Shown here: positions 56,650 through 64,000 of the stretch, piece after piece
Layout of the letters: the number at the start of each line of letters is the position of its first letter
Position numbering within the stretch: the stretch's first letter is position 1
DNA from: UBA11740 sp049273695
GTDB lineage: Bacteria > Acidobacteriota > Blastocatellia > Pyrinomonadales > Pyrinomonadaceae
NCBI GenBank assembly: GCA_049273695.1
Contig: JBASRE010000005.1
Span: forward strand, 151,700 to 215,699
DNA length: 64,000 nt
Direction: 5' to 3'
Made by a program: the position numbers and the translations under genes
Notes under the pieces: generated by a model
Databases searched by the model: none
What the model saw: only the letters and a program-made list of their open reading frames with translations
What the model was told of the DNA's origin: nothing

Positions 56650-59367
56650 TTAGTCCCCATCCTCGCGCGAACCTCTCGAGGGAACCGTCGGACTGGCCAC
56701 GGTCTCACCGGGCAAGACATGCGTGGCGTTCGCATCGGCTGCGTCCAACCTGTCCACCAGACGTTCGCCATGTTCCAGGCAGAATTGCAGCGTCGGGTCG
56801 GTGTAAGACTGCCGGCATTTTGGACAATATCGGACCGGCGAAACGCCGCCGTAAGCGGTGACTGCCTCTGCCGGAACACCGTCGCTGCCGATGCGCATCT
56901 TGTGGAACGAACGCCAAACGAAGTAGAGCGAGACAAGAAAGAAAACTGCCGCCAGGATTCGGCTGATGACCAGACCGTTCGCGCCGAACTGACCGGTCTC
57001 GCTGCTGACGCTGACCGCCAACTCAACCGCCAACAGACCGAACAGCGTGGTGAACTTAATCACCGGGTTCAGCGCCACTGACGAAGTGTCTTTGAACGGA
57101 TCGCCCACCGTGTCGCCGACCACGGTTGCGTCGTGAAGCGGCGTGCCTTTCATTTTCAGATCGACTTCCACAACCTTCTTGGCGTTGTCCCACGCGCCAC
57201 CGGCGTTGGCCATGAAAATCGCCTGGTAAAGTCCGAAGACGGCGATCGAAATCAGATAACCGATAAAGAAGAAGGGCTCCACGAAAGCGTACGCCAGCGT
57301 CGCGAAGAACACGCCCAGAAAGATATTGAACATGCCTTTCTGTGCATACTGGGTGCAGATCTGGACCACCTTCTTGCTGTCTTCAACTGAAGCTCTTTCG
57401 GCGCCTTCTTCCAGCCGAATGTTCGCTTTGATGAACTCCACCGCCCGGTATGCGCCGGTGGTCACGGCCTGTATCGATGCGCCGGTGAACCAGTAGATGA
57501 TCGCGCCGCCGGTAATCAAACCGAGCAGAAACGGCGCATGCAGAATCGAAAGACTTTGCAGAGCTTCCTGATCTCTTAGACCGTCAGTCAGCGTCATGAT
57601 GATCGAGAAGATCATCGTCGTCGCTCCGACCACCGCCGTGCCGATGAGTACTGGCTTCGCCGTGGCTTTGAACGTGTTGCCCGCGCCGTCGTTTTCTTCG
57701 AGCAGGTGCTTGGCGCGCTCGAACACGACCGTCACGTTGTGATCGCGCTTCAGCTCTTCAACGATGTTCGGCTGCTGTTCGATCAGCGACAGTTCGTAGA
57801 CCGACTGCGCGTTGTCCGTCACGGGGCCGTAGGAATCGACGGCGATCGTCACCGGCCCCATGCCGAGGAAACCGAAAGCCACCAGGCCGAACGCGAAGAC
57901 CGCCGGCGCAGCCATCAACGCATCCAGACCCAACGTGCTGAAGATGAACGCGATGGCCATCAGGCCCACGATGCTGATGCCGAGCCAGAATGCTGAAAAA
58001 TTTCCGGCAACCAGGCCCGACAGAATATTCAGCGACGGCCCGCCTTCGCGCGAAGACGTCACAACTTCCTGCACGTGCCGCGAGCTGGTCGAAGTGAAGA
58101 TCTTGACGAGTTCGGGAATGACCGCGCCGGCCAACGTTCCGCATGAAATAATGGTCGCGAGCTTCCACCAGAGACTTGTATCGCCGCCGAGGTCGGGGAC
58201 CATCAGGAACGAAACGATGTAGGTCAGGACGATCGAAACGATCGAAGTGAGCCACACCAGCGTCGTCAAAGGCTTTTCGAAGTTCATGTCGCCGGCATTG
58301 CCGTAGCGAGCTTTCGCGATCGCTTCGTTGACGAAGTAAGACACCGCGCTCGAAACCAGCATCATGATGCGCATCACGAAGATCCAGACGAGCAACTGCA
58401 CCTGAGCAGTCGGGCTCGGCACTGCGAGCAGAATGAAGGTAATCAGCGCCACGCCCGTCACGCCGTAGGTTTCGAAACCGTCGGCGCTCGGCCCGACTGA
58501 GTCGCCGGCATTATCGCCAGTGCAGTCGGCAATCACGCCTGGGTTGCGCGCGTCGTCTTCCTTGATCTTGAAGACGATCTTCATCAGGTCAGAACCGATG
58601 TCGGCGATCTTGGTGAAGATACCGCCCGCAATTCTCAATGCCGCCGCGCCCAATGACTCGCCGATCGCGAAACCGATGAAGCACGCGCCTGCGTAGTCAC
58701 CCGGTACGAACAGCAGAATGAAAAGCATGATGAGCAGCTCGACGCTGATCAGCAGCATGCCGATGCTCATGCCGGCTTTAAGTGGAATTGCGTAAATTGG
58801 ATAGGGCTTGCCTCCGAGACTCGCGAACGCCGTGCGCGAATTCGCAAACGTGTTAACGCGGATGCCGAACCAGGCAACGCCGTAGCTGCCCGCAATGCCG
58901 ATGAGACTGAAAAGGAGAATGATCGGAACCGTCAGAAAGACCGGGTGATCCGGCACCGGCCGCAGGATTCCAAAGTAGGCAATGACGATGGCCGCGATGA
59001 AAACCCAGAGCAACATGATGAACTTGCCCTGCGTAATCAGGTACGTCTTGCAGGTCTCGTAAATCAGCTCAGAGATTTTGCGCATCGAGTGATGCACCGG
59101 CAGGTTCTTCAACTGAATGTAAATCCAAAGGCCGAACAGCAGACCGAGAAAACAGAAGACGATGCCAATCAGCAACAGCCGATGTCCATCGATACCTCGG
59201 AACGTGACGCTTGAGAGGTCGGGCAGCTTGAGGGCGGCCTCACCGCCGCCATGCGACTGTGCGAACGCGCTCGGCGCCGCGACGGAAAAAGCAACAATTG
59301 CGAATAAAAAGCTAATGATTCGGCGGCGCTGCGCCGCGACAAAGTTCGACATCGATTTCACGATCAA
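56650..59367 (-). CDS. hppA: Membrane proton-translocating pyrophosphatase with C-terminal zinc ribbon
   Basis: A TTG at 59367, with AAGGAAGG just upstream, gives 905 residues. An N-terminal hydrophobic signal-like stretch is followed by about sixteen membrane helices. Pyrophosphatase motifs include GGIFTKIADIGSDL, DDARNPGVIADCTGDNAGDS and, near the determinant site, GNTFKATA. Lysine at that position predicts a K+-independent enzyme. It couples pyrophosphate hydrolysis to proton pumping. The last ~60 residues are extra: PVRYCPKCRQSYTDPTLQFC is a zinc ribbon of the CPxC...FC type, absent from standard family members, followed by a disordered tail. Confidence 0.9.
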   Translation of the reverse strand: MIVKSMSNFVAAQRRRIISFLFAIVAFSVAAPSAFAQSHGGGEAALKLPDLSSVTFRGIDGHRLLLIGIVFCFLGLLFGLWIYIQLKNLPVHHSMRKISELIYETCKTYLITQGKFIMLLWVFIAAIVIAYFGILRPVPDHPVFLTVPIILLFSLIGIAGSYGVAWFGIRVNTFANSRTAFASLGGKPYPIYAIPLKAGMSIGMLLISVELLIMLFILLFVPGDYAGACFIGFAIGESLGAAALRIAGGIFTKIADIGSDLMKIVFKIKEDDARNPGVIADCTGDNAGDSVGPSADGFETYGVTGVALITFILLAVPSPTAQVQLLVWIFVMRIMMLVSSAVSYFVNEAIAKARYGNAGDMNFEKPLTTLVWLTSIVSIVLTYIVSFLMVPDLGGDTSLWWKLATIISCGTLAGAVIPELVKIFTSTSSRHVQEVVTSSREGGPSLNILSGLVAGNFSAFWLGISIVGLMAIAFIFSTLGLDALMAAPAVFAFGLVAFGFLGMGPVTIAVDSYGPVTDNAQSVYELSLIEQQPNIVEELKRDHNVTVVFERAKHLLEENDGAGNTFKATAKPVLIGTAVVGATTMIFSIIMTLTDGLRDQEALQSLSILHAPFLLGLITGGAIIYWFTGASIQAVTTGAYRAVEFIKANIRLEEGAERASVEDSKKVVQICTQYAQKGMFNIFLGVFFATLAYAFVEPFFFIGYLISIAVFGLYQAIFMANAGGAWDNAKKVVEVDLKMKGTPLHDATVVGDTVGDPFKDTSSVALNPVIKFTTLFGLLAVELAVSVSSETGQFGANGLVISRILAAVFFLVSLYFVWRSFHKMRIGSDGVPAEAVTAYGGVSPVRYCPKCRQSYTDPTLQFCLEHGERLVDRLDAADANATHVLPGETVASPTVPSRGSREDGD

Positions 59368-59499
59368 AAAAATCCTTCCTTTTCGTTTGGGCGATAGGCG
59401 AGAAAAATGCCTGGCTGATTAAAGGCGTATTATTGCCGATTGGCGCAGAAGTGTCCAACCGAGGCGCCCTTCGGTGGTGCCCCAATTTCAGATCTCTCT

Positions 59500-59632
59500 G
59501 CGCCCCTCTCAGCGACCTCGGCATCTCAGTGGTGAATATTGCTCAAGAATACCTCAGCGCCGAGGCGCAGAGAACGCTGAGGTAGCGCAGAGAACACAAA
59601 ACAAAACCGTCACCACTCTGAGTGACGGTTTG
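59500..59632. repeat. CGCAGAGAACGCTGAGG word repeats and a terminator-like hairpin
   Basis: At 59500-59595 words of the CGCCCCTCTCAGCGACCTCGG / CCTCAGCGCCGAGGCGCAGAG type pair imperfectly. At 59603-59632 a clean hairpin, AAAACCGTCAC / GTGACGGTTT, with loop CACTCTGA follows. The hairpin could terminate the minus-strand gene to the right. No gene is present. Confidence 0.6.
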
Positions 59633-59676
59633 CGTCCGAAGACAAGAATTTGAATGGATTAGTTTCTAATTTCTTT

Positions 59677-59922
59677 TTATCTGGCTTTGCTCGATCGCGC
59701 CACAATGTCGCCGGTAACAATGAGGTTTACCGGGACTCCCTGGAAACGCGCCGGAACGCGGTCTTCGACGCTTTCCTTACTTTTCACATAAACCCTAAGC
59801 ACAGAGTCTCCGATGCCAAAACCCTGAACACCCGCAAGCTTGCCGAAGCGTTCCTTGGCCTTCGCCTTGATTGCTCGCATGTCCGGCATAGGTTCTGTTT
59901 TCTTGGCTTGGTTCTGTCTCAT
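59677..59922 (-). CDS. Small protein homologous to the protease N-terminal module (paralogue 1)
   Basis: The ATG at 59922 (GAAGGT upstream) gives 81 residues that align without gaps for the first 27 residues with the small protein at 61529. A shared core follows: KLAGVQGFGIGDSVLRVYVK here and GIVGVTGFGIGEHTIRIYVN there, ending in a hydrophobic strand and a VAR motif. The same core occurs at residues 56-118 of the neighbouring peptidase. The N-terminal ~25 residues are a charged helix. No signal peptide is visible. Its function is unknown; a role with the peptidase is inferred. Confidence 0.65.
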   Translation of the reverse strand: MRQNQAKKTEPMPDMRAIKAKAKERFGKLAGVQGFGIGDSVLRVYVKSKESVEDRVPARFQGVPVNLIVTGDIVARSSKAR

Positions 59923-60366
59923 GGTTGCGACCTTCACTTTCACAGCCTTACGAGCTCAGGACGGTAAAGTTCAGCATTCTTGCCCAGGCGATTCACTCGA
60001 ATCCCGCGTACCCGATATCGAGTTCAAGCGCGGTAGCTGCTACCAAAATGAGTCACTTCGCTGGTGACAAACTTCGTTAACGCGGCGTGTTTTCAAGGGT
60101 TTTCCTCGAAAAACCAACCTCCAGCCGATACGTCGCAAGATGGATGCCAAAACATGTCCTGAAGTGGCATTACGAGGGGATGTCTAAGATCACAGATAAT
60201 CATTGAATTGTCACCGAATTTCTCATATCCTCCGCGGTTGAGACTGTACTTGCTGGTTGAGCAATGGCTGATTTGGCAGCCAAGCTTTCGCCAGGTTTAG
60301 GCTTCACCCGCTGGCCATTCCCTTACTTGGTCAGCGACAGTTCGTATTCCTCTTGGAGAAATCTGA
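59923..60366. other. Intergenic region between divergent small-protein and peptidase genes
   Basis: About 440 bases without a gene or a member of the common repeat families. A long gap is unusual here and must contain two divergent promoters. I see no sequence clear enough to assign, and no riboswitch. Confidence 0.4.
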
Positions 60367-61377
60367 ATGGCGACCCCAGAATCCCACGCCTATTACAGCG
60401 GATTGTCCAGAGCGCGGCAATATAAAGCGGAGTTTCTACGCATGATGTTTGGGGCGTCAGCGGCTACGGCCGCCGCCGCTCGTCATAATCAGAAGTTGTC
60501 GGTTTTTGACGTGCTGTCGTCGCGGCGCAATAACATTATCGGTCTCGGATTCGGATTGAAAACGACGAAGGACGGGACATCTGTAAGCGACGAAGAGGCT
60601 GTGCGAGTTTACGTGCCCGAGAAATTGCCCGCCACGCAGTTGTCTGCCAGCAGCCTCATACCAAAGTCGGTCAATGGATTGCCCACGGAGGTTGTTCCGG
60701 TTGGTGAACTCGTAGCGGCTGTCCGACCACAACCTTGTGGCGTATCCATCGGTCATCACGCTATCACAGCTGGTACACTAGGTTGTCTCGTGCGAAGAAG
60801 AAGCGATGACGGTGCGCTGTACATTTTGTCCAACAACCACGTGTTGGCGGATTGCGATCAGGCGGCACTTGGTGATTTGATCCTCGAACCCGGTCCTGAG
60901 GATGGTGGAACCATCGAGGATCCGATCGCGGTCTTGTCGGACTTTGAACCTATTATGGATGGTAAGCCCGCAATCTTTGACGCTGCGATTGCGAGACTTC
61001 TGGATCCGCAATTCGTGACGAGAGACATTCGAGGCATTGGGTTTGTCCAGCCCCCGCCACTGCAAGTTCTAGTCAATCATCTCGTTTCCAAATCTGGTCG
61101 GACTACTCAAGTGACCCAGGGCCGGATTGTTGGTTCGGCTGAGGATGTGTCTGTTAATTATAGAGGCTGTGGCTTGGTCAACTTTGAAGGGCAACTGGCC
61201 ATAAATGGGCTTCGCGGACCGTTCGCTCTACTCGGAGACTCGGGATCTCTGGTGGTTGACGTGGATTCAAGGAATCCCGTTGGGCTCTTTTTCGCGGTAG
61301 GCTTGAGAGGAGAAGAAACGGCCCTTGCGAACCCGATCCAACCAATTCTTGATCGTTTTGATTGTGAGATTATCTAG
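60367..61377 (+). CDS. Chymotrypsin-fold serine peptidase with an N-terminal module
   Basis: GGAGA precedes the ATG. The 336-residue protein has no signal peptide. Residues 56-118 form a module (IIGLGFGLKTTKDG ... EAVRVYVPEKLP ... PTEVVPVGELVA) shared with the two small neighbours. From about 125 a chymotrypsin-like fold follows, with H158 in ILSNNHVLADC, D205 in IFDAAIARL and S292 in LLGDSGSLVV. All three catalytic residues are in place. It resembles cytoplasmic trypsin-like proteins of the NAL1-like type. It could be latent until the N-terminal module is displaced. That is inference. Confidence 0.8.
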   Translation: MATPESHAYYSGLSRARQYKAEFLRMMFGASAATAAAARHNQKLSVFDVLSSRRNNIIGLGFGLKTTKDGTSVSDEEAVRVYVPEKLPATQLSASSLIPKSVNGLPTEVVPVGELVAAVRPQPCGVSIGHHAITAGTLGCLVRRRSDDGALYILSNNHVLADCDQAALGDLILEPGPEDGGTIEDPIAVLSDFEPIMDGKPAIFDAAIARLLDPQFVTRDIRGIGFVQPPPLQVLVNHLVSKSGRTTQVTQGRIVGSAEDVSVNYRGCGLVNFEGQLAINGLRGPFALLGDSGSLVVDVDSRNPVGLFFAVGLRGEETALANPIQPILDRFDCEII

Positions 61378-61528
61378 TCGATTTGGTGTCGCCTTACGCG
61401 AATTTAACAAACGCTGAGTCTACGTGGTTGCATCAAACAAGGCACGTCTAGGGATGGAACCTCGTGAGACCAGTGCAACGACTGCTACGGCAGTCAAGGC
61501 CAACCTGCCCCTGGACCGTGAGGAATAG

Positions 61529-61756
61529 ATGGGTCAGCAGTTAGCTAGACAACAAACCGAACTCGAAAAACTGCGCGCCGTGAAACGAGCAGCCAAGGAG
61601 CAGTTCAGCGGAATCGTCGGTGTTACCGGCTTCGGGATCGGTGAGCACACCATCCGAATCTATGTAAACGACCCGAATGTCACGCACAAGCTGCCTGCGG
61701 AATTCAGGGGAATTGCAATTGACGTTGTACTGGCTCAGGACTTCGTGGCGCGTTGA
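61529..61756 (+). CDS. Small protein homologous to the protease N-terminal module (paralogue 2)
   Basis: The ATG at 61529, with GAGGA close upstream, gives 75 residues. The N-terminal charged helix (QTELEKLRAVKRAAKEQ) and the GVTGFGIGEHTIRIYV core match the protein at 59677 closely. The end, EFRGIAIDVVLAQDFVAR, resembles LPTEVVPVGELVA of the peptidase module. It lies 151 bases after the peptidase stop on the same strand and could be cotranscribed. Its function is unknown. Confidence 0.65.
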   Translation: MGQQLARQQTELEKLRAVKRAAKEQFSGIVGVTGFGIGEHTIRIYVNDPNVTHKLPAEFRGIAIDVVLAQDFVAR

Positions 61757-61932
61757 TTGTAAAATGCGGTGGCAAAGTCGACTGTTAGCCCCCAGAGGCT
61801 ATCGTGATAAGTCGGCTCTAGGTAGCCCTTCTGGGCCCTTTGTACTACGCGGTGAACCTCATTAGCGGAATAGCCACGTCCCGAGTTTGAGGTTTTAGGC
61901 GTACCGACCGCGACGCAGCCGGTGGCGGATCA

Positions 61933-63789
61933 TCACGCGTCAGCGAGCGCAGCTTCCGTCAACTGCGGCGTCTTCCGCCCGCCAATCCATTTGCGAATCG
62001 AATCCGCCAGCACGATTACGGCTGCGGTCATGATAAGCGCCGTCAGCGAAGTGTTGATGTAGCCCTGCGTCGAGGTCAGCGGGTTTAGCGCCTGTGGCCA
62101 AAAGATGTCGCGGATCGATTGATAGCCGGCCACCAAAGTCGTGCTGCCGACGAAGGACAATGGCACAAGTGTCACCCAGGCGTAGCGCGCTTTACCCATG
62201 TTTATAATGACTGTCGTCGCGACGCACAAAGCGACCGCCGCAAGAAGTTGATTCGCGATACCGAACATCGGCCAAATCGTCGATATCGATCCCGTCCAAA
62301 TGAATGCTGCCCATGCGGTGACGACGAGGGCGCTGGTGACAATCGATCCCGGTAGCCAGTTTGGCTGTTCAAGCTTGCGATAAAACCGCCCGCCGAACTC
62401 GCCGACAAGGAATCGGGCCACCCGTGTCCCTGTGTCGATCGTGGTGAGGATGAATAACGCCTCGAACATGATGGCGAAGTGATACCAATACTTCATCAGT
62501 CCGCCGAGCCCGGGTATGCCGTCGAAGATCTTTGCGATGCCGAGGGCCAGCGTCACCGCGCCGCCCGTCCGTCCGCGCACTTTCTCGCCTGACTCTGCTT
62601 CCAGCCGATCCAACTCCTGAGGCTGAATGTTGAATCCTTCCTGGGTGCGCTGATCGACCATGCGCACGTACTTTGCGCGCTCAGTTTCGTTGCGCTGCGC
62701 GGTGTTGATGGCGAAGTAGTCTCCGGGAAACAGAGACGTCGCGGCAATCAAGGCCACGACACCGACGGTGCCTTCCATAAGCATGCTGCCGTAGCCGATC
62801 ATGCGCGCGTCAGTTTCCTTCGCAATCATCTTGGGCGTGGTGCCGGAGGAAATCAGGGCGTGAAAACCGCTGATGGCGCCGCAGGCAATGGTGATGAACA
62901 CGAATGGATAGACTTTGCCGGCGACGATTGGGCCGCCGCCGGAGACGAACGGCGTGATTGCCGGCATCTGCAAGGTTGGCGCGACCACAATCACCCCGAT
63001 GATCAGGAAAGCGACGGTCCCGATTTTCAGGTACGAGGAAAGGTAATCGCGCGGGCAGAGCAGCATCCACACCGGCAGCACGGAAGCGATGAAACCGTAC
63101 GCCGCCATTACGATGATCACTTTGTTCGGCGAGAGGGTGAAGGTTGCCGCCCACGATGACTCAGCAATTTCTCCGCCCAACCACACGGCGAACAGTAGTC
63201 CGATCACGCCGATGATGGTCGCTTCCGTAATCTTTCCTTTGCGGAACTTGTACATGTAAAGCCCCATGAACAAGGCGAGCGGAATCGTGAAGCCGACGGT
63301 GAATGTTCCCCATGGCGATTCGGCCAAAGCGTTCACGACCACCAGCCCGAGTCCGGCCAGCGCAATCACCACGATAAAGAGAATTGCGAGCCCCGCGACG
63401 AAGCCTGATAAACCGCTGATTTCAGTCCGCGCAATCTCGGCAAGCGACCTTCCGTTGCGTCTGATGCTGGCGACCAGAATCATGAAGTCGTGCACCGCGC
63501 CGCCCAGGCAGACGCCGATTACCAGCCACAGCAGTCCTGGCAGATATCCGAATTGCGCGGCCAGCACCGGCCCAATCAGCGGCCCGGCGCCGGAAATCGC
63601 GGCAAAGTGATGGCCGAACAAGACCCACTTGTTGGTCGGGTAATAGTTGTGTCCGTCGTACATCGTCTGCGACGGCACCGGGCGCGAGTCATCCAGCGCC
63701 AGAACCTTGGCGGCGATGAACGCTGAGTAATAGCGATAAGAGATGGCGATGACGCACAGCGCGCCAATGATGATTGGAAGGGCACTCAT
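61933..63789 (-). CDS. cstA: CstA-family carbon starvation / peptide or pyruvate transporter
   Basis: The 618-residue protein has about sixteen hydrophobic segments and the CstA features: FGHHFAAISGAGPLIGPVLAAQFGYLPG near residue 60, CGAISGFHALISSGTTPKMIA, and IWPMFGIANQLLAAVAL. CstA proteins import peptides or pyruvate, often induced when carbon is scarce. The ATG at 63789 has only a weak ribosome-binding site. The end of an IS3-type element lies about 65 bases upstream, so the original promoter may have been displaced. Confidence 0.93.
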   Translation of the reverse strand: MSALPIIIGALCVIAISYRYYSAFIAAKVLALDDSRPVPSQTMYDGHNYYPTNKWVLFGHHFAAISGAGPLIGPVLAAQFGYLPGLLWLVIGVCLGGAVHDFMILVASIRRNGRSLAEIARTEISGLSGFVAGLAILFIVVIALAGLGLVVVNALAESPWGTFTVGFTIPLALFMGLYMYKFRKGKITEATIIGVIGLLFAVWLGGEIAESSWAATFTLSPNKVIIVMAAYGFIASVLPVWMLLCPRDYLSSYLKIGTVAFLIIGVIVVAPTLQMPAITPFVSGGGPIVAGKVYPFVFITIACGAISGFHALISSGTTPKMIAKETDARMIGYGSMLMEGTVGVVALIAATSLFPGDYFAINTAQRNETERAKYVRMVDQRTQEGFNIQPQELDRLEAESGEKVRGRTGGAVTLALGIAKIFDGIPGLGGLMKYWYHFAIMFEALFILTTIDTGTRVARFLVGEFGGRFYRKLEQPNWLPGSIVTSALVVTAWAAFIWTGSISTIWPMFGIANQLLAAVALCVATTVIINMGKARYAWVTLVPLSFVGSTTLVAGYQSIRDIFWPQALNPLTSTQGYINTSLTALIMTAAVIVLADSIRKWIGGRKTPQLTEAALADA

Positions 63790-63853
63790 TTGGGAGTCTC
63801 AATTATCACAGCCGCGTGGTTTAGCTCAATAGCTTTGTGCAGATCGCCCGAGC

Positions 63854-64000
63854 TGGAGTGTCTAAAACCTGTGCTTGTCTCGATTTCGTAGACACGTAGT
63901 TTAGGCGGTTGAGCGCAAACGCTGCTCAAACTGCCAGGGGCTGAGAAAGCCCAACGCTGAGTGGCGACGTTGTCGGTTATACCAAACTTCAATGTACTCG
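63854..64000 (-). mobile_element. IS3-family transposase C-terminus and element end (partial)
   Basis: On the minus strand a frame runs from the window edge to a TAA at 63903-63901, encoding 32 residues: EYIEVWYNRQRRHSALGFL then SPWQFEQRLRSTA. This is the standard end of the IS3-family OrfB integrase, just after the last catalytic Glu region. About 50 bases further, TGGAGTGTCTAAAAC (from 63854) may be the terminal repeat, as IS3 elements begin with TG. The boundary is inferred. The rest of the element is outside the window. Confidence 0.85.

Overview
The window reads as one contiguous piece of a Gram-negative-type bacterial chromosome of moderately high GC, most like an Acidobacteriota genome (Blastocatellia or a close relative). 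That placement is inference. It rests on the mix of exported hydrolases (DUF885, CocE/S15, serine hydrolases, amidohydrolase, gamma-glutamyltransferase), KorAB, an H+-pyrophosphatase with a C-terminal zinc ribbon, and intergenic spaces crowded with dispersed palindromic repeats. No rRNA, tRNA or CRISPR array was recognised.

Layout. 0-13.5 kb: exported or degradative enzymes (serine hydrolase, DUF885, quinone oxidoreductase, gamma-glutamyltransferase, TPR protein, D-serine dehydratase-like enzyme, BaiN-type flavoprotein) separated by repeat clusters. 13.5-20.8 kb: accessory island with REP palindromes around a REP-associated tyrosine transposase, a 21-bp-period array, a small membrane protein and a 1306-residue DUF4062/NACHT/pentapeptide/WD40 protein that may act in defence. 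20.8-34.9 kb: secreted hydrolases, a CocE hydrolase between ~0.5-kb direct repeats, a subtilase plus a stand-alone prodomain-like protein bracketed by a duplicated fragment of an AlkZ-like gene, and a junction between two truncated genes. 34.9-38.2 kb: orphan CheA-type kinase, then ribH-nusB. 38.3-43 kb: metallo-beta-lactamase-fold protein, exported proteins, and an exported kinase-like protein next to a cysteine-dependent phosphatase. 42.8-50.7 kb: minus-strand run with two CBS proteins, korAB interrupted by a nucleotidyltransferase-like gene, a PP2C phosphatase with a DksA-like zinc finger, and a NifS-type desulfurase. 50.8-59.4 kb: GT-C-like membrane protein, Mrp/ApbC ATPase, A-type Fe-S carrier, GNAT, BioY, universal stress protein and H+-pyrophosphatase. 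59.7-61.8 kb: chymotrypsin-fold peptidase with two stand-alone copies of its own N-terminal module. 61.9-64 kb: CstA, then the end of an IS3-family element running off the window.

Functional links. NifS desulfurase, Mrp and the A-type carrier form a plausible Fe-S supply set, serving enzymes such as KorAB. ribH-nusB is a common housekeeping pair. The most unusual content is the repeat ecology: at least ten repeat families sit between genes, some within start regions, stop codons or C-termini. Two protease loci also each come with separate small proteins resembling protease pro-regions.
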